The position numbers were made by a program, and so were the translations under genes. Positions 1-10,700 of a stretch of DNA of 64,000 nucleotides are shown here, one piece after another. The stretch's first letter is position 1. Each line of letters starts with the position of its first letter. Under the pieces are notes generated by a model. It was not told the DNA's origin, made no database searches, and was given only the letters and a program-made list of their open reading frames with translations. This DNA is from Sphagnum magellanicum (Eukaryota > Streptophyta > Sphagnopsida > Sphagnales > Sphagnaceae), in assembly GCA_021904315.1 (NCBI GenBank), contig CM038921.1, positions 10,632,146-10,696,145 of the forward strand, in the 5' to 3' direction.

Positions 1-417
1 AAAAAACCAATTTCTTCCCTTCTTCTTTCTTCTTCTTGACTTTCTTTTTTTGGTTTGCGGTTTCCAAGGGATTGCTTGCTGATGATGACGCCAATGACGC
101 GCAACACAAGACAACACACAACAGCGGGCCCTGCCTGCCCTTTCCTTCCTTTTTTTGACGCCCACTTTCCTTCAGTAATTTTGGGGATTCACGAACGATC
201 GATCGATCGACCGATAGAGATGGATGCATGCATGCCTGCTTGCTGTCCCTCTTTCCCTTTTGATTCTTCAGGGCTTTCAGTCTGCCTCACTAGCATCCCA
301 AAAACAAGACCAAGTCAAGCAATCTTGCGCGACAATCTTGCTTCAAATCTTCTTGCTTGTGTCCTCACCTCCTGACGACTCCTCATCCTCCTCCTCTCAA
401 CGACAATCTTTCTTTTC
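1..417. other. edge segment, possible leader of an off-window gene
   Basis: This stretch is richer in G and C than the following 35 kb and is not obviously repetitive apart from a short GATC run near 197-212. Read on the minus strand it is purine-rich (GGAGGAGGATGAGGAG-like), as many plant 5' leaders are, so it may be the leader of a minus-strand gene lying left of the window. The 106-aa open frame on the plus strand resembles no family I know and I do not call it a gene. It ends where a GAGCATC element begins. Confidence 0.25.
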
Positions 418-420
418 TTA

Positions 421-560
421 GAGCATCCCCACCGGGGCTCAAGATTTGACCCTACAAAAATATTTCTCACATCCACTTTAAGTTGTTTACTCTTTTACAA
501 CCCCAACTAGGGTAGAGAGGCCGGTGTCCAGACACTTAGTGGCATGCAAACCTTTGCTTT
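421..560 (+). mobile_element. GAGCATC-family (PIF/Harbinger-like) element, left end
   Basis: The segment starts GAGCATCCCCACCGGGGCTC directly after TTA and continues with sequence closely matching the element starting at 63474 (tgaccct..caaaatatttct.acatcca..tttagtt). The opposite end is not visible nearby. The preceding TTA fits the TWA target duplication of PIF/Harbinger elements. Confidence 0.6.
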
Positions 561-1109
561 TTTATTGAGTGATCGGTTGGCAATGCTTTTCAAACACCAA
601 ATGTAAGTTGGCTATGGGTGCTCCCATGACACTATGAATCGCCTAAGTGAAGAAACATGTAGGTTGTGGTCACTCAAAGTGAAAGGGGTCAAAACTTTCA
701 TAAAAATTGGCTATGTATACCTCTTTATTGCTATCCATATATAGATTCCTTGCTATGAACATACCCTTGTTTTTGCATAATAATACGCTACTTACCTCCA
801 TCCTTGGGATGAATTTTTTTACCAAAGCAAACATTCATCTCCTTTTAACATTGACAAAATCACCATAACAATCTAGATGCATCCCATTTGATTGATTGGT
901 CACCAAAAATCTCAAGAATGTTCAACCCTAGACCTAAGTTCGCTAAACCCTAATTTGTCAAATGTTGTTGTGTAGTAGAACCACGGGCACCAAACTCCGT
1001 TCTCGCTTTCCTTGCTTTCCTTGTCGAACTAGCATTCTAGTTACTTCTCTCAGAATTTTGGGCTTGCAAATCCTCTTTGGGAGGTAGCAATCAAAATGCA
1101 AAATGTTGA

Positions 1110-2335
1110 ATCTACTTCCTCTTCATGCTCCTCAAAGCTCTTCAAAGCTTCTGGTTGTTGGCTCCTTGATCTTGTTCTTAGTTGTGAAGTTCCCCTTGCT
1201 CCTGGTCGTTGGTTCTCCTTGCTCCTAGTTTGCAAGTCCTCTTGTTCCTAATCTGAACTTTTTTGGTTCCTAGTTGGTAGCTCCTATTGTTCTTGGTCAA
1301 AGCTCTTCTTGTTCTTGGTTTGCAACTCCTTTTGTTGCTGGTTTGCAACTCTTTTTACTCCTGGTCTCTAGCTCTTGGTCTTAGTCCAACTCCTCTTGCT
1401 CTTGGTATATAGTTCTTCTTGATCTTGGTCAGATCTCCTCTTGCTCCTAGTTCACAGCTCCTTTTGTTGTTGGTCTACAACTCCTCTTAGTCTTGGTCAA
1501 AGCTCCTTTTGGTCTTGGTTAGCAACTCGTCTTACTCTTAGTTGGTAGCTCTTCTTCCTTTTGGTTAACAAATCCTATTGCTATTGGGCTGTAGCTCCTC
1601 TTGTTCCTAACCTTTAGCTCTTCTTGGTCATGGTCGAGCTCCTTTTACTCTTGGTTTGCAGCTCTTCTTATTCCTAGTTGGAACTCCTTTTGCTCATGGT
1701 TCATAGTTCCTCTTGCTCTTGGTTGGCAACTCCTCTTGTTCCTAGTGGTAGTTCTTCTTGTTCTTAGTTTGCAGTTCTTCTTGGTCTTGGTTTATAATTC
1801 CTCTTAATCTTGGTCAGAACTCCTTTTGTTCTTGGTTAGTAACTCCTCTTGCTCCTAATCTTTAGCTCTTCTTGGTCCTGTTCTAACTCCTATTACTCTT
1901 GGTTTGCAGCTCTTCTTGCTTTTGGTTCGTAGCTCCTCTTGTTCCTAGTTTATAAATTTTCTTACTCCTAGTCCAACTCTTCTTGCTCTTGATTCACAAC
2001 TCCTTGTGTTCTTGGTTGTAATTCATGTTGCTCCTAGTCATATTAACTCATTTTATTTTTGGTCTATAGCTCTTTTTGGTCTTGTTCTAACTCCTATTAC
2101 TTTTGGTTTGCAGTTCTTCTTGCTTTTGGTTCGTAGCTCCTCTTGTTCCTAGTTTATAGTTTTTTTTACTCCTAGTCCAGCTCTTCTTGCTCTTGATTCA
2201 CAACTCCTTGTGTTCTTGGTTGTAGTTCATGTTGCTCCTAGTCATAGTAGCTCCTCTTACTTTTGACCTCTAGCTCTTCTTGTTCCTAATCGTTGGCTCT
2301 TTTAGCTCTTGGTTGTGTAGTTATTTTAAGTTCAT
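1110..2335. repeat. 22-23 bp degenerate minisatellite with 204-bp higher-order copy
   Basis: About fifty diverged copies of a pyrimidine-rich 22-23 bp unit (type agctcctcttgctcctagtttgc) follow one another. Within it a block starting at 1881 recurs almost intact at 2085, a 204-bp offset, so some growth was by segments of about nine units. A period of 22-23 cannot hold a reading frame, so the short open frames here (for example 1601-1807) are by-products of composition and not genes. Confidence 0.8.
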
Positions 2336-3335
2336 GTTCCTCGAAGCTTTGGTTCCCCACTCCTTTTCCCCCACCCTTTGCCCCCTTTTATATACTTAAA
2401 CAATTATAGCACTTGGCCATGCAACATTTGTAGATACATGGGTCGTTGCTACATTTCCTGGTTAATTTGGTGTTCCATTGGTTATTGCAATAGTTGGTGA
2501 TGTAGTCGGTGCTACATTGGCTACTACAATGTTTATTGCTCCACTTGACGTTGAATCATTTTGCTACATTTTTCATTTTGCTATTACTATTGCTTGTTGT
2601 TGACTAGTACTTGCAATCCCCAAATTAAGTGTTGTTTCACCTATGTGTAAGCTTGTGGTGATAGATGCTCAAATCTTTTGATGTAGTTGTCCTCTAATTG
2701 TTCTTATTACTGCAAAGGACCATTGTGCATCAAAGGTGGCTTTGGCATGCCTCTTAGCCTCTCGCAAGGGTACCCGTTTTGCCGAGGTTGTGGTACTAAC
2801 TGTAAGGGACCACTATGCATCAAAGGTGGCTTTGGCCTACCTCTTAGGCTTTCATAGGGCTGCTCGTTTTGTCGAGGTTAGGGTATTAGTTGCCTTCCTC
2901 AACCAGCATCCTCTTTTTGTTTCCTTTTTGCTTCTCTAGTTGTTGATGCCTTGTTCATGGTTTTTTTCTTCAAGATAGTAAGTTACTCTTCATAAGTGAT
3001 GACATGTGATTAAAAATAATTTATTAATGGTTTTTTTTACCTTTGGTCTATTTTGCAAGTAAATGTGGCAACAATAATATATTATTTATCCTCATTGACT
3101 CTTATGTTAAGTTAAACAATTCCTACTCCTTTTGATCTTCAAGTTCATGAAGTTAAATTGCCTCCCAGTTGATTTCCATGTCTTCCCTTTTAATATTTGA
3201 TACATTTTCAATGCTTATTTGCTCTACCTTATCATCAACTTTTACAAGTTTGTGTGGCATGTCCACATAATAACGTTGTTTCACTTTAGGCATGCTACTA
3301 ACATTATATTCTTCAACCCTAATTTTGTACTCTTG
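2336..3335. other. intergenic, includes a 90-bp tandem duplication
   Basis: No gene is recognised. At 2710-2890 a 90-bp unit occurs twice (it begins tgcaaaggac at 2711 and tgtaagggac at 2801). Being 30 codons long it keeps frame, giving a repeated 'KVALA(C/Y)LL' peptide in the plus-strand frame 2736-2939, but no family match comes to mind and there is no start context or splice support. Confidence 0.5.
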
Positions 3336-4640
3336 TCATGTATATATGAAGGTTTGTGGTAGCAAATTCTTCAATTCTTGGTTCATCTCCTTCAAGTTGT
3401 TCATTTGATTCCTCTTTGTCCCCTCATGTTCATTTGCTACCGTTGTGTAAATGTTTGAAGGTCTAGTTTTGTTATCCATTGCCCTAGGGTTTAGAGGGTA
3501 TATGACTATAACCTTAAGTCTAGACCTAATGTTTTGTTCTATGATTGATTTGTCCAAGGCCTAGTCAACCCACCTAGCTAAGGTTATCTTATTAGGCTCC
3601 ATGTAATTGCTCTTGGACATTGTAACATCTCTTTCCTTCGTAAAGGTTATTTTAAAAGGCTTAAAACAAAAAACATCGAGAGGTTGTAGGACATGAGAGG
3701 TGTGAGTGGGGAAAGTGACCATGTATAATCCAAATTCATGTGCTTGCTCTATGGCCTCCAAAGTAATAGGATTATCATGCCCATCCATAATTAACAAGTG
3801 CCTATTGATTGGTAAGTGAAATTCTTCCTAAAGGACGGACCTTTTGAAAAAAGACAAAAATTCTTTCAAAAGAATTGAGGTCATCCAAACTTTTTTTTGC
3901 ATTGCCATGCAGGTTTTAGGTTTGTAGAATTGAATGTAATCATTTCATAATTACTTACCTTTGAAAATGTAAAACCCTAATAATATATCCCTTGCTGCAT
4001 TCACTACACAATTTATGGTTAGTTGTTCTTAAGACTTAAGAATGATGTTGTAAATTGTGTTTGTCCTTCTCTTAACCAAAACCCTAACTCCCAACTGTCA
4101 GCCTACTTGAACACCTGTCTCGTTTGAGTTCCATATATGGTATGGGTTGTATTTGTGTTGGTCATACAATGTCTACAGGTTGCTTTAATATGAATTACAT
4201 GCACTAGCAATTAAGGCCCTATGCTTTGTTGACATCAAGTTCATATGTGGTTCGTATGACAACCTCTGGTGTCAATTCCTAAACCAGTGGTACCAAGTTG
4301 TGCCTAATATGCCATTCCGAAATGGGGTTGCCCTTGTTCGTGTCAACTCCACCGCCTTCATTTTTAATTGGTGCATAATTACAAACATGTTTACTTCTTG
4401 CATGGCCAAGACTTAACCACGACAACATCTTCCCCATCTATGAATACACCCCATGGCCCCATTTTCCTATTATGTGTCCACCCATTTAGATGGTCACAAA
4501 GAGAGTTCAAGGGTATGCTCCATTATTTAAAAACTCCTCGCATAGAACACCTCCTTACCTCAATTGCCTCTATAGCTTCTTCCAATGCTTTAGTTGCCCA
4601 TGTGCCCTTTGGTCTTGTAATTGGTTTTTGATTAACTTTT
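3336..4640 (-). pseudogene. pogo/Tigger-type DDE transposase pseudogene
   Basis: Minus-strand translation gives the parts of a pogo/Tigger transposase (Tc1/mariner superfamily) in order. A psq-type helix-turn-helix lies near 4480-4620 ('GTWATKALEEAIEAIE'). Next comes 'YDQHKYNPYHIWNSNETGVQ' at about 4105-4170, then 'LGFYIFKGK' at about 3955-3985 and 'MAMQKKVWMTSILLKEF' at about 3855-3910. The DDE core follows with 'LLIMDGH' (3777-3797) and 'SHVLQPLDV' (about 3670-3700), and the tail has 'YPLNPRAMDNKT' near 3470. In-frame stops include TAG at 3828-3830 and 3561-3563. The first catalytic Asp reads Asn (codon 4122-4124), while the Asp of MDGH and the Asp of QPLD remain. The enzyme would have cut and pasted its own element. 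It is clearly dead. The family call is secure; the exact ends are not. Confidence 0.85.
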
Positions 4641-4848
4641 TTTCATACTCATATTGTTTTAGGTGTAGGAGGTACAATCTCTTGAATAGTTGTTGTTTGA
4701 TCCAACATTCCATTTCGACATCTACGGAACATAATAAACTACATGTACTCTTCTAGGTCCGAGCTTCAAAAGGCTTCAGCACTTGTATGTTGGCCCAACT
4801 AGAAGTACATTTCTAACCTTCTTGAACCCAAACCATGAATATAGAAAG

Positions 4849-5244
4849 TCAGCTAGTAAGGATTATTTGTTGAACACATTCCAACCATGGTCCGTTGTGT
4901 GAAATGAGGGCATAGAACTCCTCAAAGTCCTTCCACTGAAATGTGATGTCTTGGGTTTTTATGTAGATGGTGGGTATGTAGTTTAACCTATGTTGAACAA
5001 CTGCTTGGAGGAATCTTTTTCTCTTTGTTATCCCTGGAATCCCTTTAACCCATGAATGTCTTGGAACATTAAGTGCCCACCAATAGTAGTATAAGTATTT
5101 TTTGTACCTCTCAATGTAGATTTGATATATTATATTTGTTCTTACATTAGTTGTTGGTATTGGTGTAAGTTCTTGGTGTAGAGAAACAAACTTTGGATTT
5201 ATTAACTCTATGTTTAGAGCTAATTTCAAATTCAAACTTGACAC
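4849..5244 (-). other. unrecognised 131-aa open frame
   Basis: This open frame lies 5' of the transposase fossil on the same strand. It encodes a Tyr/Trp-rich peptide with 'YYYWWALNVPRHSW' and 'DFEEFYALISHNGPWLE'. No family is recognised and no splice partners were found. It may be a second decayed protein of the same element or a chance frame. It is listed because 131 codons without a stop is long for this AT-rich stretch. Confidence 0.2.
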
Positions 5245-5249
5245 TCTCT

Positions 5250-5520
5250 TTATTGCGGCCTCGATTTTGACATCAAAACCTTGAAACCCTAATTTAGAAC
5301 TCTTAAGCTTTGCTGTATTGTAGCCCTCTACTTCAAATCCCTACTCATTTGTTAACTCTACCTTAACATTTGAATGTGAAAGTTGGATCTTTTCTACTAC
5401 CTCTACTTTGACATTTGAACCCTTAAACCATATTGTAGAACCCCCAACCTTTGCTGTCCTATAGCCCCTTACTTCAACTCCTTTTTCATTTGACAACTCT
5501 ACCTTGACATTTTGAAACTA
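5250..5520. repeat. 141-bp tandem duplication
   Basis: The segment around 5308 (tttgctgtattgtagcc) returns at 5449 (tttgctgtcctatagcc) at an offset of 141 bp, with matching following text about 'caactctaccttgacattt'. No gene is seen. The 72-aa frame at 5486-5704 is not recognised. Confidence 0.5.
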
Positions 5521-6185
5521 AAGGTTGTATGACTATAGCTTGGTTTGCTTTTGGACTAAAGTTTATTCCTATTGATACTTCAAGCCTTTCCTTCACATCT
5601 AGATGAATACAAATTGAATTAGATCTTAAACATCTTGCATTAGGAACAATCAACTCTAGGAATGCTTGTAACTCCTCCTCCACTGAAACTGGCAAAAAGG
5701 ACATAGTTAGAGCTACAATCTAAACTTCAAATGGGAGGGAATGTGTGTTGTTCAAAACTTGGGCATTTGCTTGTTGCTTGATCATTTTAGGGTTGTTAGT
5801 CTTTTTTATGCTATTGCTTTAAATGTGCACTCCAAATGATAAACCAAACATGCGTTTGTGTTCAATTGAACTCTAAAATGCCCATAAACCTCTTACTGCT
5901 AGCTACACTAAGTGGCTTGTAATTTTAGACCTAATGAAACCCTAAAACATAACCCTAAAAATCTCCCACTGTTCAATTTTTTTTCTTTTGCACATGACTT
6001 CCACCCCTAGCACCGCTCAAAAAAGGCACTTGGCAAAATCTCCTCTTATCTCACTACACCGCTCAAAAAAAAAAAGAGTTCCAGACCCAAATATTTCCTG
6101 ACAAATGTCCGTTCATGGGTCTTCAAATGTCTGTCAAAAAATGCACGCTGTGCACCCACTGGCCGCACGGACACCAGCATGTGCC

Positions 6186-6400
6186 CAGTTGTGGGGCCTC
6201 TCCACCCTATAAAACTTAACTGAAATGGGGACTGCAAATATGTAGGTGGGAACTACTAGGTAATAGCAAATCACATTGATCAATCATTATTATCATTGGC
6301 CAATCAAAAACATGGAGTACCAGTCAGATCATATCTATTACACTCTTCTCTACAGGATCTTTGCTTGCTGCATTTTTTAGCAGCCTCAGCAAGCTGAGCA
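6186..6400 (-). mobile_element. GAGCATC-family element fragment, inverted
   Basis: The text ggtgggaactactaggtaatagcaa..ggccaatcaaaaa..attacactcttctct matches, in reverse orientation, the interior of the complete element at 31186-31551 and, directly, the one at 63474 onward. No clean terminus could be found, so it is a fragment. Confidence 0.5.
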
Positions 6401-6429
6401 AATATGTAGGAGAAAAACCATTTTCTTGA

Positions 6430-7703
6430 GCCAAGCCCACATATGTTGACTTTTCTTCATCTAATTCTAATTTGCAGGGTCAGATGGAGGACTTACAAGC
6501 ATTCCTAGTATCTGGTACAATTTTTCAAAACTTTCATACGAGTTGGGTACTGATGTTAGGTCCAAAGGCTGATTTTTGTCTGGTTTATATGGTAGGTATG
6601 AACCTGGTATTGGGGTAGGTATAAACCTTGTGTAAACTTGGTATTATCTCAAGTATCTCAGGTCTCATACTAGACTTGTACTGAATATAAGGTTGGTATT
6701 GCCATAGGTCATACTAGACTGATATGTTCTTTTATTCCAGTATGCATACCAATATTATATACCCAGGTTGTACCCTATATATATTGGCACAACACTGGTA
6801 TATATTATATACCTTTTATTGACAACGGGTATTAAAGTTACCTCTTTATCACATACCTTTTGAAAACTTTCCTTTCAAGGTGAAGCTACATATAACCTTT
6901 CATGTTTAAAAAAAGATCATAAATAAATAAATAAATAAATGGTCATGATTTTTTTTTAAAAAGTTAGAATGATCATAAAAGTAAAGTATAAAGTACACCA
7001 ATCCATATGTAAATACCATGGCAAGTTCAACATTCTAGTTGTTCTAGTTTTGATTTTGGATTTTTTATTTCAAAATTTACAACCAATGGTCTAGGTACCT
7101 GATAGATAATCAGCCAAAAATTAAAACCAAATAACACTACTATAGACCAATGTTGCTTGGTATCAGCAATAGTATGAACCCATCTATCAAAAGTACAAGG
7201 CAAATGAGAACACAAGTAGACACAACCCAAAGAAAAAACAAAAGCAAACAATCAACAAAATATCAGGTAAAGACCTTATGCAAAGAAGGCCACTCACTTT
7301 CGGGAGTTGTTGATAACCCAACTCATGACGTCCACCTACAATTTGCACTTTTAAGTACCAAAACAAAAGACATATATTAACATTGTTGCGAGTTGGATGA
7401 CCACAAAACCCCAACACCATATGGAATTAGGAGTGTTATCCTTACTATGCATGCAAGCCAGCTACGTATGCAAGAAGTCTGAATACCTAGTGGTTAGCCT
7501 ATTTGTGGCAGATGACAACTCTTTTGTCTTAGGTCTTCTTTGTTATCATCGCTGATTATCATTTCATAGTTAGGAGTCCTCTTTGCATAGGGTCGTTACC
7601 TGATTTTGAGTGATTGTTTTTTTCAATGGGTTGTGTGTTTATTTGTGTTCTCATTTGCCTTGTACTTTTAATGGATGGGTTCCCATCCTTGATTTTTCTT
7701 TAT

Positions 7704-7739
<36 letters not shown>

Positions 7740-10700
7740 ACTTTGTTTTTAGTGGCCTTACAACACACAATGAACAAATCTTCTTGGGTCTACCTGACCT
7801 AACCATTGTTCAAAATCCACATGCCCATTTGTGCAAATCATGAAAACAATTACATTACAGAACGTGTTAGGTACAGGCCAACTGTGCCTGTTTGCTCACA
7901 GTTCAGTTCAGAAGCACAACACTATACCCGACCTGACAAGCCGATGGCTGGCACTCCCAAGTCAAGTTCATTGGCAAAATGGACTACTGAAGTTTCACTG
8001 CACATCACCGAGTTTGAAGTTTGAACCAGTGTTGTGCGGGTATACTGATATGATATATCCTAAGCCAAGGGTATATTAGGACTCATCATATACCCAGGGT
8101 TGGGGTAAGAAAATGGGTATGTATTTTTAATTTATTTAGTAAGAATAATAAAAAAATCACACTTTGAAATTATTATGACAGTTTTCAAATCCAATGGAAT
8201 GTATTCTGTTTTTTTTTACCCTAATTGTATGGTTATATCTTGCACATATCCAATGAAATTAATAAGATATAACTTTTTTAAGATATATATATTCCGAGTA
8301 TGTACTTCCTTACAGATATAAGTTTAGTCTTCTTTTTTTTGTCTTTGTTAAATTTTTAAAAAAATTTAAACATGAACATTAGCAATTATCTAATGTGAGA
8401 TTTTAAATGAAATTATGTATTGGTTTAAATTCTATCCACATGGATATCTTTATAAAGAATTATTATAGGTTGATTGTTTTGGGTATGATATAGAAGAATT
8501 AATCAATAAAGAAATTTTTGAATGGGTTTTCATTTGTGTGATAATATATTTTGAGGATTCTTGTTAAACATTAAATGCTATGTCAATTGCATAAGCAATA
8601 ACCAAAAGTCCACAAGAAACATGTCATGTTGTTGTATGGTAACAATGTAAATATAAAGTTAATGGGCAAGATGGAAGATAACTTTGGAGCTTTTCAAATG
8701 TTTAATAATTCAAAATTTCATTAGAAGGTTTGTTGGAATCAAAATATTATAAATTTTTGCAATGAGATACATGTGAATCAATGAGTGATAACATATAGTA
8801 GTACAAAATCATTGAAACACAATGAAATTTTGTATCATGAGTGAGCAATCTGAGTGCAAGATGAAATAAACAAAAAAGAATCCAATAAAATAGAACTACC
8901 CAAAACTGCCAATGGTCTTGAATGGTGCCCCACTACAACCTCCCAAAATGACTCAAATATGTTGATATTTATGGGTGATTACAATAGTAGTTATTTAAAG
9001 TTATTTCAAGAGTCATTTTAAAATGGGTTCACCTACTTCAAATATTTTCAAATATAATTTTCAACTACAAGGCATATTTTAGGCACATGTGGGCTCCATT
9101 CTAGGGTCCTATGCTTGAACATATTAAATGCCTTTTTATGAAGATTTGAGATGCTACACCCACCATTCACAAGGGAGATAACATACCCCTATCACAATTC
9201 TTTAAGAAATCATAATTAATTGAAATAACAATTAAAATTACCTTCAACTTGGGTTCAATTTTAAATCCTATTGTCTCTAAAAAGAAAATTGAATGTAAAA
9301 AAAAATGAAAAATCTTATGTACTCAATATGCTTACTCTCATGGTTTTGGATGCGTGTACTTTACATATTTAAGTTGGAAGATGGTTACTTGTTATTTTGT
9401 AAACATTCGTCGAAAATAATCCAAATCCCATGTTTACTTTTGCAGATTCCTTCTAATATTTCAACTATTTAAAAAGTAAAAGTTGCGTGTTTTTTTTATA
9501 TATTTAGAGTTGTTGATAGATTGTATCAACAAAAGAACCCATCCTTTAATGAAATGACACAAAGTCAGAAAGGAGATAAGGATGAAGAAGTGGGCCAATC
9601 TTTAACAAGCTTGATAGGTATTTCCTATCATATTTGCTTGATGTACCTACCATCTAGGGTGGGAGGCTCAATGCTTATTGGTTCAATGTGGGTGTCACAA
9701 CCATCCAAGGTTTTAGTTTAGTAGCTTGATCCCTTTTGAGGTATTGACATTTGTGATTTTGAAGGACCTCCACCCAACAATGCAATCATCATGGTGGAAT
9801 GTCAACTACATTATTTTTGTTATGCTAGTAAACTAATGAATATAAGAGTAATATGTGTTCATACCTTTGGTGAATTGTCAAAAATATGACAAGCCAAATT
9901 TGGACAAGTTGTAACCGTTGCTAGAGTCCTAACACAATTTGAATGAGCATAGCATGTGCATTAGACCTAGTTAAAGCCAAACCTCTTCTTATTACTAAGA
10001 TCAATGTTCAAAAGATGCAAAACATGTACATAACTGTGGCTATTTGTAAGAAGTAACCAATCTAAATGTTTCACGTGTTCTTGTAATTTTATTGTAATGA
10101 ATTGTAAACATTTCTTGCACAAGCTTGTATGGGTCCTAGATGTATCAATTGTTTTCCATTTGGAGTTCATTGAGTGCCTCAACAATCCATTTGATTGCAA
10201 GGCATTTTTAATGGACTTAAACCTATTTGATTCCAAAACAATACAATGCACCTAGATTTTATTGTTGGGTGCATATGCTCCATCTATATATGTCCCTTGC
10301 CACATAATTTGATTTCTACTTCCATGAAAAATATACCTATTTTGTTGGTATTTTCTAGAAGACAATATTGTTGTTTTTGACAAGTAGAATGAAAGTAGAA
10401 TAAATTTTTTTGGGGATTCAAATAGTGTATTTTCAAGTTAAAGTAATACAATTATTCTATGTTTGGATGAAAAAAATTCAAATTGGCAATTGAAATAACC
10501 TATTTTAATACATGTTTTGTCAAGAATTTCAATTCTACATCCAAAAAGATTACTTATCTTGTTTACTTTATCTTGCTTGGACCCTATTGGGTCCTAGCTT
10601 GACTTTTGGTTGGCATGATGTAGGTATATAAATGATATTGAAACTAATATAAAAACTAATATGAGCTTCTAATAGTATTACCTTAGGTTCCTAGTTCCTA

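Noticed and set aside
1601-1807. 68-aa hydrophobic 'membrane' peptide
   Set aside because: It is an artefact of the pyrimidine minisatellite, whose 22-23 bp period cannot maintain a coding frame.
421-6400. A single large transposon with GAGCATC ends carrying the pogo-type transposase
   Set aside because: Family-like sequence flanks the transposase fossil, but GAGCATC ends follow TTA/TAA (PIF/Harbinger habit) whereas pogo elements use TA, and no clean right terminus exists near 6.4 kb. More likely the repeats are independent insertions.
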